From assembly GCA_964244065.1 (NCBI GenBank), contig CAXTHH010000005.1, positions 66,906 through 130,905 on the forward strand: 64,000 nt of DNA. The letters are read 5' to 3'. The position numbers and the translations under genes were made by a program. Position 1 is the first letter of the stretch; each line of letters opens with the position of its first letter. This stretch comes from JASLDZ01 sp964244065. Its GTDB lineage: Bacteria > Pseudomonadota > Alphaproteobacteria > Caulobacterales > Caulobacteraceae. This document shows, in pieces, positions 19,371 through 27,929 of this stretch. Below the pieces are notes generated by a model, which saw nothing but the letters and a program-made list of their open reading frames with translations, ran no database searches and was not told the origin of the DNA.

Positions 19371-21166
19371 GCGCCGCCCGGCTTCTGCTCCGGGCGGCGC
19401 GCGCCGTGCGCGCCGAGCCGCGGCTGCTGCTCAAGGCGGCGCGGCGGCTCCTCACCCACGGCCCGGCGGCGACGCTGCGCATGGGCGCGGCCGTGGCGCG
19501 GGCGGCCGCCGCGCCGGCGGAGCCGCCCGCGCCCGAGCCGGGGCTCGCCGCCCGCGCGGCGGCGGTCGAGGCGGCGGGGGCTCCGCGGATCAGCGTGATC
19601 GTCCCGCTGTTCGACACGCCGCCCGAGCTCCTGCGGGCCTGCGTCGCGTCGGTGCTGCGGCAGGCCTACGGGAGCTGGGAGCTCGTGCTGGTGGACGACG
19701 GCTCCACCCGCCCCGGCCTGCGGGCCCAGGCGCTGGCCGCCGCGGCGAGGGACCGGCGCATCCGGGTGCTGGTCCGCGAGGCCAACGGCGGGATCAGCCG
19801 CGCCACCAACGCGGGGCTGGAGCTCGCGGCGGGCGCCTGGACCGCCTTCCTGGACCACGACGACGAGCTGACCCCCGACGCCCTGCTGTGCGTGGCCGAG
19901 CGCCTCCTGGCCGACCCGGGGCTCGGCGCCCTCTACACCGACCAGCACAAGATCGACGCCCACGGCCGGATCGTCGACCAGCACCTGAAGCCGGACTGGT
20001 CCCCCGCCCTGATGCTCGGCGTGATGTACGTCGGCCACCTGCTGGTGGTGCGCACCGACCTCGCCCGGGCGGTCGGCTTCGACCCCGCCTACGACGGAGT
20101 GCAGGACTACGAGTTCATGCTGCGCCTCTCGGAACGGACGGCGGCCGTCGGCCACATCGCCCGGCCGCTCTACCGCTGGCGCGCCGTCCCCGGCAGCCTG
20201 GCCGCCGACGCGGACGCCAAGCCGGGCGTCGAGGCGCTGCAGAAGGCCGCCCTGCTGGCCCACCTGCGCCGCCGCGGCCGCTCCTGGACGCCCGAGCCCC
20301 ATCCCGATCCTCGCCGGCGCCACCGCATGGTGCTCGCCCCCGGGCCGGGCGCGCCGGCCCCCTCGGTGTCGGTGATCGTCCCCAGCCGCGACCAGGGCGA
20401 GGCCGTCTCCCGCTGCCTGGACACCCTGCACGGGCTCACCGCCGGCGTGGCGTTCGAGACGGTGCTGGTGGACGACGGGACCACCGATCCCGTGGCCCTG
20501 GCCGCCTTCGCCCGCCACCCGATCCGCCGCCTCCCGCTCGGCCGGCCGTTCACCTTCTCCGCCGCGTGCAACCTCGGCGCCTCCCACGCCCGCGGCGACC
20601 TGCTGCTGTTCCTGAACAACGACACGGAGGTGCTGGCGCCGGACTGGCTCGCCCGCCTCCGCCTGTGGCTGGAGGACGCGGAGGTGGGCGCCGTCGGCCC
20701 GGTGCTGCTGTACCCGGACCGGACCGTGCAGCACGCCGGCGTGGTGCTGGGTGCGCGGGGCACCGCCGACCACGCCATGCGAGGCTTCCCCGCCGGATCA
20801 GACGGGCACGGGGGCGCGCTCTCCGCCGCGCGCGAGGTGAGCGCGGTGACCGGCGCCTGCCTGCTGATGCGCCGCGCCGAGTTCGAGGCGCTGGGCGGCT
20901 TCTCCACCGACTACCTGCGGCACTACCAGGACGTGGACCTGTGCCTGCGGCTGCGCGAGCGGGGGCGGCGGATCGTCTGCGCCGCGGGGGTCGAGCTGAT
21001 CCACCACGAGAGCCTGACGCGCGCCGCCGGCGGCTACGACCTGGGCGACCGCGCCGTCCTGATCGACCGCTGGCGCGAGCGGCTGGAGGCGCACGACCCC
21101 TACTACCCGCCCGCCTGCGACCGCGAGCGGCTGGACTACTCGCCGGCGCGCGCGCGGGCCGCATAG
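19367..21166 (+). CDS. Double-domain GT2 glycosyltransferase
   Basis: The product has 599 residues and contains two GT-A/GT2 modules. The first starts at ISVIVPLFDTPPELLRACV with LVDDGS and the DXD-like FLDHDDELTPDAL (about residues 75-170). The second starts at VSVIVPSRDQGEAVSRCLDTL with LVDDGT, FLNNDTEVLAPDWLARL and TGACLLMRRAEFEALGGF (about 330-520). Such tandem GT2 proteins add O-antigen or rhamnan-type residues. The N-terminal 65 residues are Ala/Arg-rich. It overlaps the preceding GT4 by four bases. Confidence 0.87.
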   Translation: MSAARLLLRAARAVRAEPRLLLKAARRLLTHGPAATLRMGAAVARAAAAPAEPPAPEPGLAARAAAVEAAGAPRISVIVPLFDTPPELLRACVASVLRQAYGSWELVLVDDGSTRPGLRAQALAAAARDRRIRVLVREANGGISRATNAGLELAAGAWTAFLDHDDELTPDALLCVAERLLADPGLGALYTDQHKIDAHGRIVDQHLKPDWSPALMLGVMYVGHLLVVRTDLARAVGFDPAYDGVQDYEFMLRLSERTAAVGHIARPLYRWRAVPGSLAADADAKPGVEALQKAALLAHLRRRGRSWTPEPHPDPRRRHRMVLAPGPGAPAPSVSVIVPSRDQGEAVSRCLDTLHGLTAGVAFETVLVDDGTTDPVALAAFARHPIRRLPLGRPFTFSAACNLGASHARGDLLLFLNNDTEVLAPDWLARLRLWLEDAEVGAVGPVLLYPDRTVQHAGVVLGARGTADHAMRGFPAGSDGHGGALSAAREVSAVTGACLLMRRAEFEALGGFSTDYLRHYQDVDLCLRLRERGRRIVCAAGVELIHHESLTRAAGGYDLGDRAVLIDRWRERLEAHDPYYPPACDRERLDYSPARARAA

Positions 21167-21201
21167 CGGGGCGAAAGCTTTTGCGTGCGTCGGGCGCGAG
21201 G

Positions 21202-22116
21202 ATGGGGTTAGCTTGGCGCCAGATGCTGGACGACGCCTTCGCCCGCCGGATGCCGGACCTTCGCGCCCAAGTGGACGCTCGGCTGACCGCGCTGTTGGCG
21301 CCCACCGCGGCGGCCCCGCCGGTGTTGCGCGACGCGGTCGGCTACGCCCTGCTCTCGCCCGGCAAGCGGCTGCGGCCCGTCCTGGCGCTCCTGGCGGCCG
21401 AGCACTTCGGCGACGGGCGGCCGCACGACGCGGCGCTGGACGCGGGCTGCGCCATCGAGATGGTGCACGCCGCCTCGCTGATCCTGGACGACCTGCCGTG
21501 CATGGACGACGCGGCCCTGCGGCGCGGCCGGCCGACGGTGCACCGCCGCTTCGGCGAGGACATGGCGGTGCTGGCCGCCATCGCGCTGCTGAACCACGCC
21601 TACGCCACCGTGGCCGCCGCGCCCGGCCTGCCGGCGGAGGCGCGGCTGACGCTGGTGTCCACGCTGTCGGGGGCGATCGGATTCGACGGCCTCGTCGCCG
21701 GCCAGGCGCGCGATCTGCGCGAGCGCGACGGCGTGGCCGAGCCCACGCCCCTGCACGAGCTCAACCGCCAGAAGACGGGCGTGCTGTTCGTGGCGGCGGT
21801 GGAGGGCGGCGCCCGCGCCGCCGGCGCCCGGGGCGCCCGGCTGGAGGGCGCCCGCGGCTTCGCCCGGGGCCTGGGCGAGGCGTTCCAGATCCTCGACGAC
21901 CTGCTGGACGCCACCGGCACCTCCGAGGCCGCCGGCAAGGACGTGGGCCAGGACGGCGGCAAGCCCACGGTGGTGTCACTGATCGGCGCCGAGGGCGCGC
22001 GGGCGGAGATGCACCGCCGCCTGCGCACCGCGCTCGACCACCTGGACGACGCCGGCCCCGGCCCCCTCAGCCGCTTCGCCGAGCTCCTGTTCGTCTCCCT
22101 GCCCGAGGCGGCCTAG
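21202..22116 (+). CDS. ispA: Short-chain (farnesyl/geranyl) diphosphate synthase
   Basis: A prenyl-transferase of 304 residues from ATG 21202, or 297 from ATG 21223. Neither start has a strong ribosome site. Key motifs: LSPGKRLRPVLALL, the first aspartate-rich motif LILDDLPCMDDAALRRG (DDxxxxD form of bacterial farnesyl diphosphate synthase), GxxGGQ-type FDGLVAGQARDL, the KT in NRQKTGVLF and the second aspartate-rich ILDDLLDATG. It makes C15 diphosphate for undecaprenyl carrier lipid and quinones, which fits its place beside glycan genes. Only 36 bp follow the GT2 stop. Confidence 0.9.
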   Translation: MGLAWRQMLDDAFARRMPDLRAQVDARLTALLAPTAAAPPVLRDAVGYALLSPGKRLRPVLALLAAEHFGDGRPHDAALDAGCAIEMVHAASLILDDLPCMDDAALRRGRPTVHRRFGEDMAVLAAIALLNHAYATVAAAPGLPAEARLTLVSTLSGAIGFDGLVAGQARDLRERDGVAEPTPLHELNRQKTGVLFVAAVEGGARAAGARGARLEGARGFARGLGEAFQILDDLLDATGTSEAAGKDVGQDGGKPTVVSLIGAEGARAEMHRRLRTALDHLDDAGPGPLSRFAELLFVSLPEAA

Positions 22117-22126
22117 CTGGCGTTCA

Positions 22127-22281
22127 TCCTCCCCGGCTGCGCTGGGGAGGTGGCCGCGAAGCGGACGGAGGGGCCGCGCGAGAGCGCGGAAAACGCATCC
22201 ACTGCAGCTTCCGCCCGGCTTCGCCGGCCGGCCCCCTCCCGGCCTTCGGCCGTACTCCCCCATCGGCGATGGGGGAGAGGA
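22127..22281. repeat. Repeat family C, copy 2
   Basis: A 155-bp element closely matches copy 1 at 12274-12423, in the same orientation: TCCTCCCC...GGGGAGGTGG, GGACGGAGGGGCCGCG, CCCCTCCCGGCCTTCGGCCG and a final CTCCCCCATCGGCGATGGGG. It separates the two converging glycan gene sets and could terminate both. Confidence 0.85.
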
Positions 22282-22288
22282 GTCGCGC

Positions 22289-23260
22289 TCAGCCCGGTGT
22301 CAGGACCCGTCGCCAGGTCGGGCGGTCCTCGGCGCCCCAGCCGTACTTGTAGGGCTCCCGGCCGCGGAGCCAGCACGCCTGCGTGCAGCCGGCCGCCGCG
22401 GCCGCGCTCAGCGTCTCCGCGATCAGCAGGGTGCCCGGGCCGAGCGCGGTGAAGGCGGGGTCGAAGCCGGTCAGGTACATGTGGACGGCGTCCGCGCCCT
22501 CCAGCGCCAGCAGCACGGCGGCGGGCTCGCCCGCGAGGCTCAGCGTGCGCAGCCGGCCGACCCCGGCCGCCACCAGCGCGGGCGCGGCCTCGCGGAGGAA
22601 GGCCCGCAGCAGGGGATCGTCCAGCACGCCGGGCTCCCCGGCGGCCGCCCACCGGGCGTGGTGGAACGCGAACAGCCGCTCGATGTGCCCGGGCGCGGTC
22701 TCGCCCGTGGCGAGCTCGACCGTCCAGCCCCCCGCGCGCTCGGCCTTGCGGCGCGTGTAGGCCAGCTTCTTGGCCGCGCTCGCGGTCATGGCGGCGAGGC
22801 CGTCCGCGCCCGCGAGCGGCGACACGGGGCAGACCTCGTCCGGCTCGCGCCGTTCGCGCCAGCCGGGCGGGGCGGGGAGGTCCGACAGCGGGTCGCCGGG
22901 GCGGAGCTGGCGCAGGTCCAGCGCCGCCGCCCCGCGCCGGGCGCCCTCCCCGGCCAGGGCGGCGAGCAGCCCCGGAACGTCCGCGCCGGGGCCGAGCACG
23001 GCCGCCCCGTAGTCGGTGGGTCCCGTGCCGGCGAGCAGGGCCGCGCCCTCCCAGGTGAAGGCGGCGGCCACGGCGGCGAGGCCGTCCGGCCCCTCCTGCA
23101 CGGCGGCGAAGGTGCGGTCCGACGCATGGCTGCGCGCCCAGGCGAGCTGGCAGGCCGGGTGCTGGAAGGGCGTGGCGCCCGCGTCCTGCGCCCAGAGGTC
23201 GGCCCAGGCGGGGGCGAGGGCCTCCAGGGCCGGAAGATCGGCGACGATGCGGACGCTCAC
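22289..23260 (-). CDS. FemAB/BioF2-type GNAT acyltransferase
   Basis: The product has 323 residues from GTG 23260, which overlaps the stop of the upstream gene (GTGA). It matches the Acetyltransf_6/FemAB-like layout: TPFQHPACQLAWARSH near residue 40, the KKLAYTRRKAERAGGW helix, FHHARWAAAGEPG, an RLRTLSLAGEPAAVLLAL strand, MYLTGFDPAFTALGPGTLLIAETL and the end motif WLRGREPYKYGW. Members transfer acyl or aminoacyl groups to amines. Being the last gene of a cluster with a PIG-L deacetylase suggests N-acylation of the exposed amine on a glycoside (inference). Confidence 0.78.
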   Translation of the reverse strand: MSVRIVADLPALEALAPAWADLWAQDAGATPFQHPACQLAWARSHASDRTFAAVQEGPDGLAAVAAAFTWEGAALLAGTGPTDYGAAVLGPGADVPGLLAALAGEGARRGAAALDLRQLRPGDPLSDLPAPPGWRERREPDEVCPVSPLAGADGLAAMTASAAKKLAYTRRKAERAGGWTVELATGETAPGHIERLFAFHHARWAAAGEPGVLDDPLLRAFLREAAPALVAAGVGRLRTLSLAGEPAAVLLALEGADAVHMYLTGFDPAFTALGPGTLLIAETLSAAAAAGCTQACWLRGREPYKYGWGAEDRPTWRRVLTPG

Positions 23261-24312
23261 GCCGCGGCGGGCCGCCCGCCCTCCAGGATGCGGCGGTGCA
23301 GGTCGAGGTAGCCGTCCGTCATGCGCCGGAGCGGGAAGCGCGCGCGGGCGCGGCGGCCACACTCGGCGGGGTCGATGGCGTGCACGCGGGCGAGCGCCTC
23401 GGCCAGGCCGGCGGCGCCCGCCTCCGGCTCGACCAGCCAGCCCGTGCGCCCGTCCTCCACCGCCTCGGCGAGGGCGCCGGAGCGGAAGGCGACCACCGGC
23501 GCGCCCGCCGCCGCCGCCTCGCGCGCCACCAGGCTGGAGGTCTCCGGCGCCAGGCTGGGGATCAGCACGGCGCGGGCGGTGGCCAGAAGGCGCCGCTTGC
23601 CCGCCCCGCCGACGGGGCCGATCCAGCGGCGGAGGGCGTCCAGCCGCGGGGCGAACTCCCGGTCGAAGTAGTCCCGGTGCGCGCCGTGGGGGAACACGGC
23701 GCCCGCCGCGAACAGGCGAGCGCCGGCGAGCCGGGCCGCGTCCAGCGCCAGATGCAGTCCCTTCTCCGGGCAGATGCGACCGAGGGCCACGAGGTCGCCG
23801 CCGCGGGGGAGGTCGAGGGCGAAGCTCTCCACGTCCACCCCGTTCTCCACCACGGGCAGGGGGCCGAGCTGCGCCCGCGCGCCGGCGGCCTGGTGGGCAG
23901 AGACGGCGTTCAGCGTCAGGCCGGGCGCGCGGAGGGCGACGGAGTCGTACCAGCTTACCGGCAGGTGCAGGGTGGCGAGCATCGGCGGCCCGCCCTGCGG
24001 AGGCAGGTAGGCGCCGAAGTCGATCCCATGCAGGTGGATCAGGTCCACGCGCTCGCGGGCGACGACCGCGCCGATCGCGTCGCGCACGGCGGCGTGCGTG
24101 CGGGCGCGGGCGGCCTCGGTGATCCCGCCCTCGACGGCTGGGATGGCGACGAGCTCTCCGGCGACGGTGGAGCCCGCCTGCGCCACCACGATCGAGCGTC
24201 GGCCGGCGACGACCAGGGCGCGGTCCACCGCCGCGAGCACCTGCTCGGCCCCGCCGACCGGGTCGGCGTTGACCGGGGCGAAGGGGTAGGCGACAGACAG
24301 GACGGTGGTCAC
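23257..24312 (-). CDS. GT4 family glycosyltransferase
   Basis: The product has 351 residues from GTG 24312 (GTGA overlap with the PIG-L stop). GT-B fold: N-terminal VLSVAYPFAPVNADPVGGAEQVL with the acceptor loop, LIHLHGIDFGAYLP, NAVSAHQAAGARAQL, VVENGVDVESF, then the C-terminal donor domain VALGRICPEKGLHLALDAARLA, LIPSLAPETSSLVAREAAAAGAPVVAF, including the E-x7-E motif in ETSSLVARE. This resembles UDP-GlcNAc-using enzymes such as MshA/BshA in overall plan, but the substrate is unproven. Confidence 0.85.
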   Translation of the reverse strand: MTTVLSVAYPFAPVNADPVGGAEQVLAAVDRALVVAGRRSIVVAQAGSTVAGELVAIPAVEGGITEAARARTHAAVRDAIGAVVARERVDLIHLHGIDFGAYLPPQGGPPMLATLHLPVSWYDSVALRAPGLTLNAVSAHQAAGARAQLGPLPVVENGVDVESFALDLPRGGDLVALGRICPEKGLHLALDAARLAGARLFAAGAVFPHGAHRDYFDREFAPRLDALRRWIGPVGGAGKRRLLATARAVLIPSLAPETSSLVAREAAAAGAPVVAFRSGALAEAVEDGRTGWLVEPEAGAAGLAEALARVHAIDPAECGRRARARFPLRRMTDGYLDLHRRILEGGRPAAA

Positions 24313-25100
24313 GCCGCCCGCTCCCGCCTGGCGCGGGTGGCGCGGGCGCGCCAGGCGGCGCTCGTCAGCGGCCAGCCGTGGCGGTCGTAGTGCGCCTCCC
24401 CGCAGGGCGGCGGCGCCGCGACGTCGTAGGCCGGGGCGGGGCGCCACGCCTCGCGCTCCGGGGGGAAGTCGGCCAGCACGGCGGCCTGGCTCGCATGCGC
24501 GGCGAAGGCCCGGGCCTTGCGCGCGCACTCGTCGGCGGTGAGCGTGACCGCCGTCTCCGGTGCGGACGGGTCGGGGTGGAAGCGGTTGGCGTGCAGCGCC
24601 CCTCCGACGCCGAAGTAGCCGGCGAACTCCCAGCGGGCGGGGGCGCCGGCGCCCAGCCGGGTGCATGCCGCGGCCACGGCCAGCGCGGCGGCGTCGTGGT
24701 CCGGGTGGCCGCCCTCGTAGGCGTGGGTGAAGGCGGCCGCCGCGCCGCGCAGGTCGCGCGCGAGCCGGTCGATCAGCTCGGGCAACCGATCGACCAGCGT
24801 CTGGTCGGGCAGGCCGTAGGCGACCCGGCGCTCCGGCCGGCAGTCCAGCACCGCCAGCGCGGCGTCCAGCTCGGCGCTGCGGGCGGCGGCGTAGGCCTCG
24901 CGCGTGACGAAGCCCGCCCGGTGCGCGTCGCCCATGTCGTGCGGCGCGCCGTCCGTGAGGTGGATCAGAGTCAGCCGCTCGCACAGGTGCAGGCGGGAGC
25001 CGAGCCCCAGCGCCTCGTCGTCCGGATGCGCCACCACCAGCGCCACGGGCTCGGCCACCCGCTCGCCGCGGGCGAGGCGGGCGGCGAGGTCGCTCAACAC
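24309..25100 (-). CDS. PIG-L family zinc-dependent N-deacetylase
   Basis: The product has 263 residues from GTG 25100. Metal and catalytic motifs of the LmbE/PIG-L family are intact: VVAHPDDEALGLGSRL near residue 25 (His, Asp, Asp) and AYEGGHPDHDAAALAV near residue 130 (His of HPDH). These enzymes remove acetyl from GlcNAc in lipid or small-molecule glycosides, as in mycothiol, bacillithiol and GPI synthesis. It overlaps the following GT4 gene by four bases. A family A repeat separates it from the methyltransferase gene, so a secondary promoter here is possible. Confidence 0.87.
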   Translation of the reverse strand: MLSDLAARLARGERVAEPVALVVAHPDDEALGLGSRLHLCERLTLIHLTDGAPHDMGDAHRAGFVTREAYAAARSAELDAALAVLDCRPERRVAYGLPDQTLVDRLPELIDRLARDLRGAAAAFTHAYEGGHPDHDAAALAVAAACTRLGAGAPARWEFAGYFGVGGALHANRFHPDPSAPETAVTLTADECARKARAFAAHASQAAVLADFPPEREAWRPAPAYDVAAPPPCGEAHYDRHGWPLTSAAWRARATRARRERAA

Positions 25101-25112
25101 CCCCCGTCCTCT

Positions 25113-25227
25113 CCGTCGTCCTCGGACTTGATCCGAGGACCAAGCGTGGTGCGCCGGGCCGCCGAAGCGGCCGCAAGCCGCCAGCACGATCGGCGCCCGG
25201 CCCTCGGGTCAAGCCCGAGGGCGACGG
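25113..25227. repeat. REPIN-like element, family A, copy at 25.1 kb
   Basis: The left palindrome CGTCGTCCTCGGACTTGATC...GAGGACC (25115-25141) and the right palindrome GGCCCTCGGGTCAAGCC...GAGGGCGACGG (25199-25227) are in inverted relation around about 57 variable bases. The CACGATCGGCGC motif is next to the right arm, so this copy is inverted relative to those at 49.9 and 56.1 kb. Confidence 0.85.
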
Positions 25228-25251
25228 AAGAAACAGCAGGCTCGTGGGTCG

Positions 25252-26025
25252 TCACGTGCCCCGCGCCGGGTACACGGCGCCCACGGGGTAGGGCCGCTCG
25301 GCGGCGCGGCACAGGAACACCTCGGGCTCGGGGTGCGCCTCGATGGTGAAGCCGGCGGCGCGGAGCAGGGCGGCGCTGGCGGCCATGTTGGGGGCGAACC
25401 AGTTGGTCCAGTCGTCGGAATAGCTGTGCTCGATGAAGTGCAGCTTGGGCCAGCCCGGCTCGTCGAACACGTCGGTGCGGGTGAAGGGGTACTCCCGCTC
25501 GGCCTCGAACACCGCCTCCGACCCGCGCTGCAGCGACTGGAACAGCATGTAGTCGCCCGCCACGTGCTCGCGGATCAGGTCCAGCGCCAGCAGGGGGTGG
25601 CGCAGGTGGTAGAGCACGCCCATGAAGATCACGAAGTCGAAGGTCTCGCCCAGCGTCGCCACGTCGTAGACGTCCAGCAGGCGGAACTCGATGTCGCGGA
25701 AGCCCTCCACCCTGGCGGCGAAACGGGCCTGCGCCAGGTAGTCCTCGTCGGAGTCGGTGCCCACCACGCGGGCGGCGCCGCGGCGCTTCATCTCCATGGC
25801 GTAGAAGCCGGCGTTGCAGCCGATGTCCAGGACGCTCTTGCCCGTCATGTCGGCCGGCAGCACGTGGCTGAAGCCGGCGAACTTCACCGCGGGGTAGTCG
25901 CCCAGGAAGTGCTCGGGCGCCGTGCGCACCCCGCCCAGCTCCATGTTGTGGAACCAGGGGCCGAGGCGGGTGATCTCCGCCTGGATCTGCGCGGGGGTGT
26001 CGTGGGCGTCGTCGGCAGGCGTCAT
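25252..26025 (-). CDS. SAM-dependent class I methyltransferase
   Basis: The product has 257 residues with an ATG that overlaps the stop of the upstream nucleotidyltransferase gene (ATGA). The SAM-binding motif VLDIGCNAGFYAMEMKRRGA (about residue 68) is followed by motif II VVGTDSDEDYL, motif III-like FDFVIFMGVLYHLRHPL and a C-terminal aromatic-rich region (FIEHSYSDDWTNWFAPN). Sequence resembles the TIGR04290-type methyltransferases by memory. It may methylate a sugar or lipid in the same pathway as the PIG-L and GT genes. Confidence 0.8.
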   Translation of the reverse strand: MTPADDAHDTPAQIQAEITRLGPWFHNMELGGVRTAPEHFLGDYPAVKFAGFSHVLPADMTGKSVLDIGCNAGFYAMEMKRRGAARVVGTDSDEDYLAQARFAARVEGFRDIEFRLLDVYDVATLGETFDFVIFMGVLYHLRHPLLALDLIREHVAGDYMLFQSLQRGSEAVFEAEREYPFTRTDVFDEPGWPKLHFIEHSYSDDWTNWFAPNMAASAALLRAAGFTIEAHPEPEVFLCRAAERPYPVGAVYPARGT

Positions 26026-26777
26026 GCGGTCTCGACCGTGGTGGACAGGTCCGCGCCTTCCAGCAGGCGCAGGGCTTCGCGGTAGCCGTTCAGCGTGCCC
26101 ACGTCGACGTAGCCGGCCCCCAGCCGCGCGCCGCAGGCCTGGCCGCCGCGGGCGATCCAGGCGTTCACCAGCGTGCCGAGGTACTCGTCCTCGCCCTCGC
26201 GCTCCCGCCACAGGGCGTGCAGTTCGTGGAACACGCGGCCGGGCATGCGGAAGGCGCCCCAGATCCAGTTGGACCGGGCCTCGCGCGACTTCACCTGGAT
26301 CTCCTCGACCCGCCCGGTGACCTCGTCGTGCACCACCGCGTCGAAGAACTCGGGCCGCTCCACCGGGAACAGCAGGAAGGCGAGGCGGTCGCGGGGCAGG
26401 CGGGCCAGGGCGTCCTCCGGAAACCAGATGGTGTCCGGCAGGCCCACGGCCACGTCCTCGTCGGGGTGCACCAGGTGGGCGGCGCGGAACAGGGCGTCGC
26501 ACAGGCCCGCGGCCTGTGGTTGGACCACGTAGGCGATGTCCGCCCCCGCGACGCGCCCGCCGTAGTAGCGCAGGATGTCGCTCTTCCCCGGCGAGATCAC
26601 GAAGGCGATCTTGTCCGCCCCCGCCAGCACCAGCCGCTCCACCAGGTGCTCGCTGACGGCGCGCGGCCGCTCGACGCCGTCGGCGGTGCGCGTCGTGCCC
26701 ACCGGCAGCAGCTCCTTGGAGAAGGCGAGCGGCTGGATGCGCGTGCCCTGGCCGGCGGCGGGGACGATGCCCCACAT
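26022..26777 (-). CDS. Sugar-1-phosphate nucleotidyltransferase
   Basis: The product has 251 residues. The nucleotidyltransferase signature is IVPAAGQGTRIQPLAFSKELLPVG (residues 4-27, GxGTR...K). VGLPDTIWFPEDALARL and a C-terminal GYVDVGTLNGYREAL complete the RmlA/GalU-like core. Close to glucose-1-phosphate thymidylyl-/uridylyltransferases, but shorter than most (about 290). It makes the activated sugar for one of the adjacent glycosyltransferases. Its start overlaps the stop of the CgeB-like gene by one base. Confidence 0.85.
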   Translation of the reverse strand: MWGIVPAAGQGTRIQPLAFSKELLPVGTTRTADGVERPRAVSEHLVERLVLAGADKIAFVISPGKSDILRYYGGRVAGADIAYVVQPQAAGLCDALFRAAHLVHPDEDVAVGLPDTIWFPEDALARLPRDRLAFLLFPVERPEFFDAVVHDEVTGRVEEIQVKSREARSNWIWGAFRMPGRVFHELHALWREREGEDEYLGTLVNAWIARGGQACGARLGAGYVDVGTLNGYREALRLLEGADLSTTVETA

Positions 26778-27865
26778 CAGGCCGTCATCCGCCCAAGCTC
26801 ACGGACGGGCGCGCGGAGCGTGGCGAGCAGCGCCAGGAGCGCGTCGGCCCGGTGGCCGCTGGTGTGCTCGCGCAGGAAACGCGCGCGGGCGGCCTCGCCC
26901 ACCTCGCGCAGCCGCTTCGGCCCGAGGTCCAGCGCGGCGCAGGCCTCCTCCGGCGTGGAGGCGAGCAGGATCTCCTCGCCGGGGGTGAAGAAGGCGTCCA
27001 GCCCGTCCCACCGGTCGCTCAGCACGGGGCAGGCGCAGGCCGCCGCCTCGAACAGCCGGCCCGAGGGGGCCCAGCCCATGGCCGCCATGTCCGCCCGGGT
27101 GGTGTTCACCGTCAGCGCGGAGGAGGCGTAGAAGCTCGCATGCTCCGGCGGGGGCAGGTGCTTCACGAACCAGATGTTGTCCGTCCACGGGAAGTCGGGC
27201 GGATAGCCCGCGCCCGCCAGCACCGCCTTGATCCCCGGCCGGCGGCGGGCGGGCTCCACGAACAGCGCGTCCACCGCGGGCTGCCGGTCGGCGGCGTAGG
27301 TGCCGATGTAGCTGAGGTCGCAGGTGAACCGCGCGTCGGGCGCGGTGCGGTGGTGCACGGCGGGGTCGGCGTGGCCGTAGAGGGGCGCGGTGCGCCGGGC
27401 GCCGAGGGTACGCTCCAGGGCGTGCAGGGCGGGGCCGCCGGTGTAGCTTAGCACCAGGTCGAAGCCGCCCAGCCCGTCGCGCGGCAGGTAGTCCACGATC
27501 TCGCCCGCGGCCAGGCGCGCGAGGGTCACGGGCGTGTCCATGTCGTAGAAGACGGACGGCACGCCGCTCTCCGCCACCGCGGCGCAGGCGGCCTCGGCGT
27601 CGGCGCAGTAGCTCGTGACGATGGCGGCGTCCGCGCCGGCCAGGGCGCGGCGCGCGCGGGCGACGTCCCACGCGCCGAACAGCACGAGCTCCCCGCCGGG
27701 CAGGGCGGTCAGGTCGCGGTGCGGGGCGTAGAAGGGCTGGTCGCGCTCGAAGAAGGCCACGGAGGTCCCCCGCTCGGCCAGGGCGCGGATCAGGCCGCGC
27801 CACAGGGTGGCGTGCCCGTTGCCCCACGAGGACGACACCGTCAGGCCGAAGACGACCAGCTTCAT
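26777..27865 (-). CDS. CgeB-like glycosyltransferase
   Basis: The product has 362 residues beginning MKLVVFGLTVSSSWGNGHATLWRGL. GT-B layout with VSVAFFERDQPFY in the acceptor domain, DLSYIGTYAADRQPAVDAL before the donor domain, and GWAPSGRLFEAAACACPVLSDRW plus FFTPGEEILLA in it, as in CgeB/DUF3880-type spore or maturation glycosyltransferases. It is the first gene of the six-gene minus-strand unit that ends at 22289. No ribosome site beyond a GAGACGCGGCGAA stretch is visible. Confidence 0.82.
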   Translation of the reverse strand: MKLVVFGLTVSSSWGNGHATLWRGLIRALAERGTSVAFFERDQPFYAPHRDLTALPGGELVLFGAWDVARARRALAGADAAIVTSYCADAEAACAAVAESGVPSVFYDMDTPVTLARLAAGEIVDYLPRDGLGGFDLVLSYTGGPALHALERTLGARRTAPLYGHADPAVHHRTAPDARFTCDLSYIGTYAADRQPAVDALFVEPARRRPGIKAVLAGAGYPPDFPWTDNIWFVKHLPPPEHASFYASSALTVNTTRADMAAMGWAPSGRLFEAAACACPVLSDRWDGLDAFFTPGEEILLASTPEEACAALDLGPKRLREVGEAARARFLREHTSGHRADALLALLATLRAPVRELGRMTA

Positions 27866-27929
27866 GCTTCGCCGCGTCTCCCCGACCTGGCTGGCCGCCG
27901 AACGGCCAAGTTGAAACCCGAGTTCCTTT

